From Selaginella tamariscina (lineage: Eukaryota > Streptophyta > Lycopodiopsida > Selaginellales > Selaginellaceae), in assembly GCA_003024785.1 (NCBI GenBank), contig PUQB01000131.1:372001-436000 (forward strand): a stretch of DNA of 64,000 nt. The letters are read 5' to 3'. The position numbers and the translations under genes were made by a program. Below, piece after piece: positions 37,819 through 51,270 of the stretch; positions within the stretch are counted from its first letter, which is position 1, and every line of letters begins with the position of its first letter. Under the pieces are notes generated by a model. It made no database searches. It was given only the letters and a program-made list of their open reading frames with translations, and was not told the origin of the DNA.

Positions 37819-39394
37819 AGGAGTTTTACAAGGTGTGTATATCTGCACTCGGTATAAGAGTACCTCTTGGTATACATACGGTATCTATCCCCTATTACTG
37901 TGAGATAAGTTTACCACGGTTTAACCGTCATGTCTGTCCAGTCCCGCTCATAACTCCGACATCTCCAGAGCCAGACCCACGAAATCTCGCAGCTGTCTTC
38001 TATCTAAACACCACTGATATAAAAAGCTATTCCAAGCTCGCTGTGCAAAATCAGGTACACAGTTTCTTAAGTTTCGAGTGTATACAGGAAGTGAGGACAG
38101 TGTTGGGATTCGAGGGGATTTCCTGGGGACTTTTGGGATTCCTGTGGAGTCTGAGTGGGTGTGTGGGAATCCCATACAGGTATACGATGCATGGACGAGT
38201 ATAGGGAGTATACCTGGGGCTGAGTTTCATGTGAATTTCGAGTCGAGCCTGATCCAAGGTTTGTGTTTCAGTTTGATGGGGATACTGCTTCAAGTCCGCA
38301 GATTATGCAGATACATGCTAGCTTGAGACAGCCCATCTTCAGTTGTAAGTTCAGCCGTGATCGCAGCAGCCGTGCCAGGTGCGTGCGTGCGTGCGTGTGT
38401 GAGAGAGAGAGAGAGAGATTTGTCTACTTCACACGCACATAGTAGCTTCACTGATATACATGTTTATCTCTGTGCGTGTGTGTGAGAGAGGGATTTGTCT
38501 ATTTCACACGCACATAGGAGCTTCACTGACTTTCATACATATACATGTTTATCTTTGTGTGTGTGTGTGTGTCTGAGAGAGAGAGAGAGAGATTTGTCTA
38601 TTTCGCGCGCATATAGTAGCGTCACTGACTTTTCTTAACACGACAAACATGTATATGCTCATCTATGTTAAGACTGCAATACTGTGTATCAGTCACCTTA
38701 TATATATATATATATATTATATAGCATTTAATTACAGGCTGGGTTTAAGGATGCGCCGGCAAACGGGGAAAGGGATAAAAAGGGGAGGAAAGGGTGGCTA
38801 GTAATGATACACGATCTTTCGGGCTCCCAGTAGCAGCAGCTTCTATAGTAACGCCCTTTGTGCCCTTCTCCGGGAGTGATTACGTCAGCAAATCAAACCC
38901 CGGTGCATGGCTAATCCTACGTCCAGATCCAACGGTTGTAGATAGCTGGGAGCCCTGGGGTAGGCTGGAAGCGTGGAGAGAGAGAACTGGGTTAGGGTTA
39001 CGGTTCCAACTTGTTGCAGAAAGTGGCGGGATAACCTCCGTGGGTAGTGGGGTACTAGTGTCGGAGACGGTGATAAACCCTAAAAAGGTGGTGAGTTTTG
39101 TATAGACACAGTGAAGTTTCGAACCGATTCTTCATCTTCCGAGTCTCCCATTAGTAGTCGGGATTCTATGGGATTCTTGGGGTTGCCAGTTGCTGGGGGT
39201 TTGTTATGAGTTGCCCCGTGCATGGAATGAAAAGGTGTAAAGGGAGTAATAGTATACAAATGGCTGTTAGGCATGTTACTTGTGTAGAGGATGCTGCTGT
39301 CTTCTTAGCACGGGGCGGCTGTGGATCTCAGTGTGGATGCTTGTTTACCCTTTCTAGTAAGATGAGGAAGGAGCTTTGCCACAATGTAGAGTGA
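37810..39394 (+). CDS. DUF1005 family protein (At1g50040/At5g17640 type)
   Basis: Plant-only family of unknown function, about 400-450 residues. Exon 1 (37810 to about 38380) encodes MD-QEFYKVCISALGIRVPLG, PRFNRHVCPVPLITP, PDPRNLAAVFYL, FRVYTGSEDSVGIRGDFLGTFG, GAEFHVNF and FVFQFDGD. Exon 2 (about 38739-39394) encodes GRKGWLVMIHDLSGS, PGAWLILRPDPTVVDSWEPWGRLEAW, GFVMSCPVHG and MAVRHVTCVEDAA, then the C-terminal block. At least six one-base slips occur (near 37814, 38050, 38236, 38830, 39090 and 39310), each followed by family text in another frame. The slips are too frequent for one gene lost recently only here, because neighbours show the same, so base-level assembly error is likely. The intron holds a three-copy minisatellite. 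Expression and function are unknown. Confidence 0.85.
38382..38620. repeat. Three-copy minisatellite in the DUF1005 intron
   Basis: Three units of about 75-90 bp, each with GTGTGAGAGAG, GATTTGTCTA-TTC, CGCACATAG-AGC, TCACTGA and ACATGTTTATCT. It lies just after the exon 1 donor. Confidence 0.9.
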
Positions 39395-39669
39395 AAGTTG
39401 GCCCTTTTTGACCTTTTCTTTATACTAGGTAATTTTTTTTAGTTTTTGAGGTGTTTTTGTATACTTGTTACTTACTGGGCTAAACGATTTAGCTCCATAT
39501 TATAATAGTTAATGAGGTTTAGTGTAATTGCCTTGCCCTTTTGCCCTTATATATTACATTTTTGCCCTAAAACGTGCGATGTTAAGATCAACGGCTGTTG
39601 TGAAAGCATCTGAGGGATGCGGAAGGGCGGGATTTAGGGTTCTTGATTCTAGGGTTTCACAGGGCAAGG

Positions 39670-40271
39670 ATGCAGGCCACGCGCGTCGTGCTCAAGGAGC
39701 CGCTGCGGCTTGGCACGATCCTCGAGCCTTCAGAACAGGTGCGTATTTGTATTGTACACGCGTGTGCGTGCGGTATGTGTAACGTATGTGTGAATGTATA
39801 TAAGTTTCCCATTTTCTATGGTATGTTTTGAAACATTTATATTTTAGCTCAGATTGTAAGACAATGTAAGATACTGTAACATTTATAACAATGTATTTGG
39901 TGATATATCTAAAGTCCATATAATGTAAATTTTAATAATACTAATGCAATATCCAAATCGCTCTCTCTTTTAGGTTGGTCATGGAAACTATCTTTCTATG
40001 TCTAAGATTATTGGGACCCTTGGTCCCAAATCACGAGCGTGGAGACATTGAAGGGATGCTCAAAGCTGGGATGACAGGTATATATTTACATATGTATGCT
40101 ACACACATATATACACATATCCTTGCATGCATACAAATAAAACACGCTTACTTTGCGATGGCAGTTGCACGAGTGGATTTCTCATATGGGACACTTGAGT
40201 ATATCAGGAAACACTGGAATCCTTGAGACAGGCTGTTAGGAACACAAGAACTCTATGTGGTGTAAGTATTT

Positions 40272-40303
<32 letters not shown>

Positions 40304-40765
40304 TATATATATGGGTGTGTGTGTATCGGCATTTGTGTTTATATACCTAAATATAGTTATATGCAAACAACAGATTATGATGGACCACTAGGACCGGAGC
40401 TGCAGATTTCGAACAAGAGTGAAACACAAATTGCTATTGATGTGGATGCTATTGTGACACTCACTCCAGATCAAAACAAAGAAGCATCCCCTAAAATATC
40501 TTCCTATAACTATCCAAAAATCTTGCGTCGGTAAGTGTGTGTATGTGCGTGCGTGAGTATGTAACGTATGTACATAGACATCCATGCAGTCCTGACATTT
40601 TAAATGAGTTTTGTACAGTTAGTGAAACCAAAAGATACAATATTTGTTGGACAATATCTCTATACCGGCAGTGAGAGTACTTCTGTATGGCTTGAGGTAC
40701 GTATGTACTTTGTGTGTGTATACACACACACCTACATACTCTAGCCCTATACTTAGACACATATC

Positions 40766-40807
<42 letters not shown>

Positions 40808-43663
40808 TATTGTTTGTTCAGGTGACTGAAGTACAAGGCAGTGAAATTACCTGCCGTGCGAAAAATGCTGCTACATTGGCTGGTCCACTATTTACTGCAC
40901 TTGCATCTTCAGTTCGGATTGATGTGCCTACACTAGGGGAAAATGACAAGAAGGTACTTCCATTGTTGAAAATTTCACATATGGTACTTATCGGGAAGAG
41001 TGGTGTTCCTAGCTTGTGATGTTCAGATAATAGCTAGCTTTGGTAAAGCCAACAAGATTGATTTCTTGTCACTATCATACTGCCGGCACCCTGAAGACGT
41101 GAAGCAGGTACACACACGTGCACGCAGACACAAACAGACGTAACCATTAAAATTCATATAATCTGGTTATAAGGAACTAATTGGTCAAAGATTCTCTGAT
41201 TCTGATTCTGATTCTCTCTCTATATATATACACTCACACACGCGTACACAGCGCATTATATTGGAATAAGCATGCCACAAACTTAAACAATATGTTTAAA
41301 TAATATGGCTTACAAACACACCCAGGCGATAATCCTCAAGACTCGTGTATATACATATACATAGACACACGCACACGCACACTTGTTTATACGTATATAC
41401 ACGCCTATATATAATGTTATGTGTTTGCAGGCTAGATCGTTGTTACAATCTCTTGATCTCAATCAGACACAGATATTTGCAAAGATTGAAAATGCTGAAG
41501 GGCTTAAACATTTCGATGATATTCTGAGAGAGGCCGATGGTATCATTCTTTCACGAGGGAACCTTGGAATAGATCTTCCATCCGAAAAGGTACACACACA
41601 TATATGTGTATGGTTATTTTCGTGTATGTATGTGTCGTTCGTTGGCTTCATGTAAATATACATACACGCATGTATATGTTACATTTGTATATAAGCGTGT
41701 GTCTTTGTGGTGGGTTCATGTACACACTCTCATATATATAAGTGCACACACCACACACACACTGTGTCTGTTATTTATTTATTTGTTTGTTTGTTTATTT
41801 ATGACAGGTTTTCTTATTTCAAAAAGCTGCACTTTATAAATGTAATATGTTAGGAAAACCTGCGGTAATTACTCGTGTTGTTGACACTATGACTGAGAAC
41901 CCTCGACCAACCCGTGCAGAAGCTACGGACGTTGCAAACGCTGTACTTGATGGTATTAATATGCATAAACATATTTATATGTATTAATATACAGTCATTA
42001 TAGACATTAATGTAGGTGTGGGCACACAATAAGTGCATACATTCACCCATATACTCATGTAGACATGTTGAAAGCATAAATAAAATTTAGATTCTTCATA
42101 TTTGGCTCAAAAAATTTATTATTAGTATGTTAATATTTATAATTTTAATTTTATTTAAATATATAATTATGAAATCAATTACAATACTAAATAAGTTTAA
42201 TGAGAAAGATGTATTATCATATAACAATGAATCTTTCGTAATTAAATTTTGATATATGTGAAGGATGTGATGCTATTTTACTTGGAGCAGAGACATACCG
42301 TGGCAATTTTCCAATTCCATCTATTGCTACAGTACGAAGAATTTGTAGGGAGGCAAGATGCTAATCTCTATTTAATGACGGTAAATTAAACTGTTAAATT
42401 TTATTTTCATAATATTTAATAAGGACTAAACTGGTTATTTTACAGGCTGAGCTAGTCTACAACCAAAAATTCTTATACAAAAGAGTGCTTGAATATGTTG
42501 GCGAGCCAATGGGACATCTAGAATCTATTGCTTCTGCAGCTGTATGTATTTCTGTATAATATACATGGTGTATGTGTGTGTGTGTGTGTGTTATTGACTT
42601 ACACGTACTTACTGAATGTATTATTACATCACTTTGTGTGTGTGTGTGTGTGCGTGTGTTGTGTGTTTGACATTACATGTATGTCTGTGTGATTTACTAT
42701 ATAACATTCTAACTGGTTTGGCTAGCTTGCTAAAGGTTTCTTACCTTATTATGATATGTAAGATTACCTTTGCGTGCGTGCGTAGTGTGTGTGTGTTTAT
42801 CCATTTACAGATATTAGTAACAGGTTTCAAAGTCTAGAAAATGTAAGTGTTTTATATTGATTATTTAGAATTACAGGTGAGATCAGCAACAAAAGTGGGA
42901 GCCTCAATGATCATTGTTTTTACAGCAGCTGGCCAAGCTGCAAGGTATCACACACACACACAGTGTATATTTACATACACATACATGTGTTCACGTATAT
43001 AATATAACATGCTCTTTTCTTTTACAGGTTGATAGCGAAATATCGTCCTAATATGCCCGTAATGGTGGTTGTAATCCCACAAATTAGCACCAACTTCATG
43101 CGTTTTAGTTTCAGCGGAACATTCACGGTTTATCTCTTAAACCTATTACTTAACTTAATTTAATTAAGTACTAAGTTTTGCTTATTTGCAGGCAACCCCT
43201 CCCACCGCATCACAAGAAGCTATCCTTAATAGTAAAATCATGCTGGTATGACTTTCTTCTCTATTATATTATATATTTGTATAGTATAGAAGGTATGAAC
43301 AAATATATATCAATATCTGGCTTGATGTTTATAATTTTTTGCTGTTCTGTTAACAGGCACGGCAATGCCTTATAATCAGGGGCTTGTTTCCTATACTTGC
43401 TGATCCTCAGGTAATATATATATATATATATATAGATAGAGAGAAGAGAAGAGAGAGAGAGAGAGAGAGAGATGGAGAGATGTATTTGATATACACTGTA
43501 GGTGAGTACGAGCAATGCTGCAAACGAGCTTGTTCTGAAGATGGCAATCGATCATGGGAAGATGGCAGGATGTATAAAACAAAACGACAAGGTAGTGGTA
43601 TGCCAGAAGGTAGGAGATGCCTCCGTTGTGAGAATTATTGACGTGGCCCATCACAGCTCCTGA
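39670..43663 (+). CDS. Cytosolic pyruvate kinase
   Basis: Converts phosphoenolpyruvate and ADP to pyruvate and ATP in glycolysis. The start [22 protein letters not shown] is followed by [186 protein letters not shown] and a final [12 protein letters not shown]. The LSRGNLG segment (instead of the usual ARGDLG) marks the plant cytosolic subgroup. About 14 exons with CA/TA-rich introns. One-base gaps near 40031, 40052, 40201 and 40392 interrupt the frame but the conserved protein continues. The length is close to the usual 500-530 residues. A decayed partial copy lies downstream. Confidence 0.92.
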
Positions 43664-44642
43664 TTAATTAGTGTTAATCCCTGTATTAGTTGCTTGTTTA
43701 ACTGACAAGCTTAATCATACTTAATCAGTGGATGTCCTGTTTCTTCACATATGTACACACATTGTAGACGTATATATTGTATATATTTACCCTTACATAT
43801 TGTGTATTTGTAAAACAGGTAGTTATATATTTAAATAAATTTTAACATTTATATCTTCATTACTCTGTATATATAAAATAAATAATATTGAGTTTTAATA
43901 ACTCCAAACATCAACTTTAGCCATATATAGTTCTAATATTATATATATATAATCTATTAAATATAATGAGATATATATGATTGCTGTTTACAATATGCAT
44001 CATCATTTTTAACTTTGCATATTTCTAATATAGTCTTATTATAAATATTTATTTATTACAAATCACATTAGGTTTGCATATTTATCATGCACTATTTATA
44101 ACATAGTCTTAATTTTAACATACTCCTGAAAAGTGTCCGTGTTAATATTTGTAATTTGAATTTTATATGAATATATAATTATACATACAACCTGTAATGA
44201 GATAAAATAACATATTATAAATATAAATAATTAAAATTTTGATATATGTGAATTAATTACAATAATGAAAAAACTACAGTTTACAACCAAAAGTAGAGTG
44301 CTTGAACCCATTGCTTATATATGGCACGTTATAACTAAAATGGCATGATAATTTAAGTTTTAATTTTTAATTAATTATTTAATAAATATAATTAAATCTT
44401 TTTTAAAAATATATTATTCTTAAAAATATTTTTTAATATTAAAAATGTTAATTAAATATTTAAAATAATAATATTATTAAAAATGGGATTATAGACATGG
44501 CCATTTAATGCATACATGTATTTATATAATTTACATGGTGAGTACATGTGTGTGTAATTTAAATTTTATATTAATGAAATTAAAACCATTAAAACATAGT
44601 GTTATTAAAACATTTCTATTTAAGTTTAATTACACATATATA
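43664..44642. other. AT-rich spacer after pyruvate kinase
   Basis: Apart from the decayed pyruvate kinase copy at 44130-44315 no structure was recognised. Confidence 0.6.
44130..44315 (+). pseudogene. Decayed partial copy of the pyruvate kinase gene
   Basis: Diverged repeat of 42128-42260 (GTTAATATTT...ATATATAATTAT...AATTTTGATATATGTGAA in the same order), then of 42460-42500 (TTTACAACCAAAA...AGAGTGCTTGAA). Exon text is shortened, so it cannot code. Confidence 0.55.
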
Positions 44643-45580
44643 TCAGTCGTAATAGTCGTCGTCTCGGTCCTGTCTCTTTCTGAAAGCTCGGGCGACCCAG
44701 CCGAGTACCGCCAGCCCTAAAATAACGGGAATAAAATCAAACCCACCGGCTCCGACTGCCACGCTTGGTACCGCCGGTGCGTAGAAGTATGAAAATGGTG
44801 AAAATCCACCTCCGAAAAATGGATTACCGTAACCATAACCATAACCCGGATTAACATATATATTTGTCCTGCAAAAAACATAATAAACATTATATTTAAT
44901 GGCATATATTCATAAATAAGTTTTTTCATTCGGTATAAAACAATTCGAAACTTTGTTCTTTATTCATAATAAATAATAAAATCTTTTATTATTAATTTTA
45001 AATAATAAATATAAAATCCTTTATTATTATTATTATTATTACCTTGAATTGTTAATTCTAGGCCCTGAACGCGGAGGCGGTGCAGAACGACGAGGCGGAG
45101 ACACACGTGGTGGGGCGGAGCGGAAAGATTGACCACCGATTCTTCCTCCAGACTGTGCAGCACTCGCTATATGATTGTTATCAGCAACTGGAGATGCCAA
45201 TAATATTCCTGCTGCTACTGTTGATAATAAAACTCTCACTGCAAGGCTGTTCTTTTTATTCACTTCTTTCCTGTTAAAACCTCAATAGTCATTACACATA
45301 ATGCGTGCGTGGGTGTGTGTATGTATGCATGCTGAAATACGGATATTGTTCTAAGTACACGTGTATGGCTGTAAATAGCCAATAAGCAGATATGAAAATC
45401 ACTGAATTGCTCAAGAAATCCGTTTCCAAACACCACCCACACGCACACGCACACGCACACGTACCTTGTATCATTGTCATCGTTTGAGGAAGAACATCTA
45501 ATTCTGGAAGCAAGAAATGGAGCCCTGTAATTAATTAAACTCTTTCCTGAAACAATTGAGATGACTGCAGCTTGTGCCAT
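44643..45580 (-). CDS. Plastid-targeted glycine/serine/arginine-rich membrane protein
   Basis: Three exons: about 45465-45580, 45046-45273 and 44643-44874. The N-terminus MAQAAVISIVSGKSLINYRAPFLASRIRCSSS has the look of a chloroplast transit peptide ending at a VRCS-like site. Next come a hydrophobic stretch (VRVLLSTVAAGILLASPVA), then GGRIGGQSFRSAPPR with proline/arginine-rich text, a glycine/tyrosine-rich segment (YGYGYGNPFFGGG), a second hydrophobic stretch (FDFIPVILGLAVLG) and a charged tail RKRQDRDDDYYD. The GGRxGGxSF motif recalls DUF1517/FLAP1-like thylakoid or envelope proteins, but this is a weak match by eye. A one-base gap near 44690 separates the second hydrophobic segment from the tail. 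Confidence 0.72.
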
Positions 45581-46276
45581 GCCTTATTATTATCTCAACA
45601 CAAGATGAGAAACGAGATGAGCTATATATGTGTGTATACCCTGGTCGGTTCCTGATGTTTCTTCTACTGACTACTGAACCAGGTAATTAGTTAATTAAAC
45701 CTTTTTTAAACTGTTATAATTATGTACATAGATTAGATTTGATAACTAGAATATGCGTAGTTATAGATTATAAATTAAATTTTTGTTCTTCGAAACAATG
45801 TATTTTAAACATATTGGTGATGTATAATTAATCTTGGCGGTTCATACCATCGATCGCTGCATGAATTTTGTCTAGTTTTCAATAACGTGAAATACTTAAC
45901 CCTAATTATATTATAATGGACACTATATCTAATATTTATTATATATATTCCATCCGTTAAATAAATTAAATAATATCAAGCATATATATGGGCACATGCA
46001 CGCCCATAAGAGACATGAACCCTAGAAAATTCAAAAATAGCTGAAGAACATCAATTATAAGGTATATCGAAAATACCTAATTAAGAAACCTTCTACAAAG
46101 TAAGTATCATAACAACAAGTGAATTAGATTGGTGTAGCTTTGCACATAGTTGTTTTATGTGTATATTTATATATATAATTGAATTGGATTGAGTCTTACT
46201 TGATTTTTTGTGCATGTAGATCTTTCGTATATGGGTATACAATTCTAAATTGATTTAGTAGAATCGTACCATGTAA
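45581..46276. other. Intergenic spacer
   Basis: Divergent promoters of the plastid protein gene and the F-box gene must lie here. No specific element was recognised beyond A/T-rich text. Confidence 0.5.
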
Positions 46277-47494
46277 ATGGAGATATCTAAGAGACATGAG
46301 GCAGTGGAGCACGAACTAAGTAACGATCTTGTGGCAGATATTTTTGTCCCGTCTCGATGCACAATGGTTGTGTAGTGCACGGTGCGTGTGCCGGGAGTGG
46401 CATCAGGTTGTCTCATTCTCTGGCTTTGCAAACATGTGGAACAGGAACTTGGATGACAAAGATGTGTGGGTCGTTCTAACGCATGTGAAGACAAACAAAC
46501 GGATGGTGTGGTACCCTTTTAGCAAGTACAAAGACATACATACTTTCAAGCCTCGTGCAGGTCCGCCCCGGACAGGGAAGAGGTGCAAAAACAGGGTCCC
46601 ATACAAAACGTTTAGCACTGCAGTGACCTTGCAGGGTCTAGTTGCAGGCACAACCGACAATACAACACTTGCTGTGGGGAATGACATTGGAAAACACTGC
46701 TCAGCCCATTGAGTGCAACTTGTCACTCAAGAGACTGCTTTCTAGAAGGAACGTAGAAACAGGGCCATACAAAGTTGTCACTTTTATATATCACGTAGTC
46801 ACTATGAAGCAGTTTGAGTATAACTCTGCTTCTCATTCTTGGTCGCTGACACAGATGCCTGAAGACGGCGGTGTTGTGGGGCTTTAAGGGTTCAATGACA
46901 TTGTTGCAGTGCTACCAACGGCAAGCGAGGCTCCTAACTTATGATATAGAACACAAAACTTGGAGTCATATAGATTTTAACGATAGCTTCACATGCGAGA
47001 TTTTACAAGGGCAGGCATGCTATGTAAGGACGGTCGATAGTTTTTGTTACAAAGGTACATTTATGTTGGCTAAGGTCGTTTACAAAATGAATGGTAAACC
47101 CTATGGACTAGGGGTTTGGGCATTGAACGAGCATGGATGGAAAGTCTTGTGTAAAAAGACATTTCATGATTTGTATGGTGAAGAAAGTGGAAAGGGTGTT
47201 ATGAACTGGGAAGTAAGCCTCCAAGGTGATGTGCTTGTCTTGAGCCCTACTCACTCCTTGACGGCTCGTCCTGTTGCATATCACCTCGTCAAAGCTGTGT
47301 GGGAGTGCTTCCCTCACCCTGGTTTTATGTGTAATTATGTATTTGCCCAAGCTTCACTGCAAAACCATGTGATTAAGTTCAGTCGACGTGTTCTTTGTGC
47401 CACGGTGTCCACACCCCCTCTTCTACGTGGGAAAGAAAATAATAAAAATAAAAAACTTAATTTTAAAACTTTGATTATGCAAGTTATAAGTTAG
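46277..47494 (+). CDS. F-box protein, intronless
   Basis: Starts MEISKRHEAVEHELSNDLVADI and continues as an F-box: LSRLDAQWLCSARCVCREWHQVVS, FANMW. F-box proteins bind SKP1 in SCF ubiquitin ligases. The rest (YNSASHSWSLTQMP, LLTYDIEHKTWSHIDF, GLGVWALNEHGWKVLCKKTFHDLYGEE, GDVLVLSP) resembles the kelch-like or F-box-associated substrate domain. There is no intron, as is common for plant F-box genes. Three or four frame slips (near 46341, 46700 and 46885) split it; the protein character continues each time. It is either a noisy intact gene or a young pseudogene. Confidence 0.72.
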
Positions 47495-49680
47495 AGTGGA
47501 TGTTGTCGAAAAGATTCTTAACATTCAAAGTATACATATATGTGATATACATAGTTCTTACAGGATATTTTATTGAGGTACATATACACATACACATATT
47601 AAAGACGTACGTACAATAATTGCACACAAATATAAGGAAAATTACATTTATATCCGTGAAATTTATTATATTTATATATATATCTCTAGAAGTTTTATAT
47701 TTATATATATACTCGGCTGAAACTTCAATTTAAAACTTCATAAATTTTAAAATTAAAAATTAAAAATATTTTATAATTAATTTGTATTTTATTATATTTA
47801 AGTCTAAAATATAACTTATTAAACATATATATCACATTATAATATATTATTTTAAAAAATATTTCATTTATTATTATGACCATTTTTTGACATTTAACAC
47901 TTAATAATCTTTAATTATTTCATTTGCAATATATTATGAATTAAAAATATTTTTTAATTAATATTATTATATTAAAAGTTAAAATATTACAATTAAAGTT
48001 TTTAAAGGGTATATATATGTAAATTTAGAACTTCTAAAAATGTATATATGTAAATAAAAAACTTCTAGAGATATATGTAAATATGGTAAATTTTGAAAGT
48101 ATTTAACGTTAAGACTCATTATATAAATGTGTGTGTATGTGTAAACACATGCATGTGATATGTGTGTATGTCTCTGTGTTTTTATCTTTTGAAATTCGTG
48201 ATATAATGACCCAGAAGATTAGTTACACACAAACAAGTACGTTGCATATATATATATATATATATATGAACTTCAGTGGTTATTTTTTTTTAATTGTTTT
48301 CTAGTAATGTTTGATTATATAAGTATATACTTGTATATGCCATATGTATATTAATGTTTTTATACTCACGATGTAGAAATTAAATATTATTATCATTATA
48401 ATATTTAAATTCTATAAAGTTTTGGTGTGGCCATATTAATATTATCGTTAAATTTCATTCTTTGGATATTTTGAAATAATCTTCAGCACTTATACAATTT
48501 TAAAAAGAAGCATTTATTTATTTATTAAATTAAAACTAACGTTGATAAATAGCATATATTCTTAAATAGAATTTAAATTATAGTTATGGTGTCTCTCTTT
48601 CTCTCCAATGTTTACACACACATTCACATTTATTTAATGGATCTCAAGGTTAAATCAAAACTGTAATGAATTAGTTATATTAAATCTTAAATAAATTTTA
48701 ATAACTTTTTGCATATATAATCCATATTTAATACCTTTTCATTATAAAGAACATTGCATATGGGGAATGTTTTCTATTAACTTAGAACGACTCTATATTT
48801 AATAACATTCCATTTGTAAACTATATTACCATCTCAAGATGTAAGAAATATATTCTTATTATTTTGATTAATACTTCATGATTCTAATTTTAATTACTTA
48901 AAACTTGATGTTTTAAATTTCTATATGTTATACTACACACACACACACGTGTGTTATATGTTTATTCACTTGTGTATATAGAAATACACCAGTATAAATA
49001 GAGTATTCAATAGAACTACACGTGTTTATAGATGGTATGTATACATATTCACATCCTGTAGTATCTACTACTATACACAAATACACCAGGTTAAAACTAT
49101 ATTGTTTTATATCAGTGCTAGTCTTTGAAAGGAATAAATAATAAATTATAATCTTAAAGTACAATGCAGCAATTTAATTATCAACTTCTTTAAATAGTAC
49201 CCCTTCTCTTAATCATAGTTAATTAAGTTAAGTATATAAATACCGTCAGGTTAATGTATTTCATCTGTATATACGATTTGGTATATAAATTCTTAAATAC
49301 GTAATTTTTTTTCTTGATTTTTAATATTTGTAAATTGTTATTCGAATTCTAAATAATATAATTTGATTCCAAGCCTATTATTTATAAAATCTTATACACA
49401 ACAAATTAATATTTTTAATATTAAAGAAAATTAAATTAATAAACTTATCATTCCACTTCCCGATCACAAACCAACACCAACAGGTGAATTTGAATTGTAC
49501 TTGAATCAAATTAATAAACTTATAATTCCATTTGAATTTGAATAATATGAAAATATGTGTGCGTCACTCTTATTTCTTTCGACGTTAATTATTTTTTCAT
49601 ACTTTATAGTATTATATTTTAATCACACACAGCTTTATATTATGTTAAACAAAGTATGATCATACAAGTTCGGATGGTAG
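47495..49680. other. AT-rich intergenic DNA with a MITE-like element
   Basis: No gene recognised. It holds the inverted-repeat element at about 47640-48107 and a (TA)n at 48246-48266. Confidence 0.6.
47640..48107. repeat. MITE-like element with inverted ends of about 55 bp
   Basis: Left end 47656-47711 (ATATCTCTAGAAGTTTTATAT) is the reverse complement, with some mismatches, of 48040-48098 (AAAAACTTCTAGAGATATATG). The interior is A/T-rich without coding capacity. Related ends appear in LRR intron 11 and near 54.15 kb. Confidence 0.65.
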
Positions 49681-50197
49681 GAGCTATTGCCACGTGTCAA
49701 ACATACAGGATGATGCGTTTAAATCGTTGGATCTCCATCGACGGCTGAGAACCACTGTTATCCAATGGCAGAAAAAATCACAAGGTAGCAATTGGAAGAA
49801 CAGGCTAGGGCTAGGGGCGCGTTCGAGGGAGGAACAAAGGCCAGGCGTCAGGTAGTCTCTCATATGTTTTATGTAGTTTCTAGAGCAGGCGCTACGCAGA
49901 TTGCTGTTTTGTGTGTGAAAAATCCATATTTCTATGTGTTTCTGTGGTGCATTCCATCAATTTCGAGCCCTCTGGTGCATTCTCATTGATTCTAGAGCCA
50001 GATTGCTGTTTGCATTTCGCATTATCGCCGTTTTAGGGTCAATTCATTGTCTCTGTTAGAAATTCTAGCGAAGAATCCCGTAATCTGTGTAAAAATCTCT
50101 GTTTTATGAAGCAATTTGTTGTTTTGTTAATGTTCCAATGTACATGCTAAAATGTGTGGTGTTCATTCAGAAGTGGATAGGGTTTAGGGTTTAACCG
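49680..50197 (+). promoter_or_regulatory. Promoter, leader and probable leader intron of chloroplast EF-Tu
   Basis: Contains a G-box GCCACGTGTC (core CACGTG 49691-49696) and CGACGGCTGAGAACC (about 49739), the reverse form of the CTCAGCCGTC element seen elsewhere. A likely leader intron runs from about 49851 (GTCAG|GTAG) to about 50170 (TTCAG|AAGTGG), just before the start codon at 50198. Confidence 0.55.
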
Positions 50198-51204
50198 ATG
50201 GCTTGCTGTACGGCGGTCGGCCGCTCGGCAATTTGCACGTCTTCGTCAAGTACTAATCTCCAGGGAAAGCCTAGCGTCTTCCCATCTCGGTCACCGGTTA
50301 CACTCGGTTCCGGCTTGGTTTATTCTCACCAGAGCTTCCACCAAGCACTTCACTCAGAAATCTTCACCAGAGTTGGGTAAGAAGTGAACTATGTATAACG
50401 AATATAACATAAGTATATATGTAATATATATTTTTAGCTGAGCAAATACGGTTTTGAACGTGTCTCGTATATTATATTTAGTATTGTGTGACAGTAAGCG
50501 TATTGATGTACTTAAACGTGTTATGTATGCACATATTATATATATGTCATGTCTTGGGTCTTCGATCCATTTTGAGTGTCTGTTATTTCCTTATCTGAAC
50601 TCTCTCTACACACATGGAAATATTATTTTACATCCTATATAGATATATATGTTGTTAACAAGGTTTGTGTACAGAGAGAGGCTGCCGGGACGAAGACCAC
50701 TGGTGGTACGTGCAGCAAAGGGGAAATTCGAGAGAAAAAAGCCACACTTAAACATTGGAACGATCGGGCACGTGGATCACGGGAAAACCACGTTAACTGC
50801 AGCATTGACATTCATTGGAACCGGTGGTGGTAAACCAAAGAAATACGACGAGATAGACGCTGCACCTGAGGAGAAAGCCCGTGGTATCACCATAAACACA
50901 GCGTGTGTGGAGTATGAGAGCGATGAGCGTCACTATGCTCATGTGGATTGCCCGGGACATGCCGATTATGTGAAGAATATGATTACTGGAGCTGCACAGA
51001 TGGACGGGGCTATCCTAGTTGTGTCTGGAGCTGATGGGCCGATGCCACAAACGAAAGAACACGTACTTCTTGCAAAGCAAGTCGGTGTACCAAGCATGGT
51101 GGTGTTTCTCAACAAGCAGGATATGGTGGATGATGAGGAGCTTCTCCAGCTTGTGGAGCTGGAAGTCCGTGAGCTTCTGAGTTCTTATGAGTTCCCAGGT
51201 ATAC

Positions 51205-51270
<66 letters not shown>

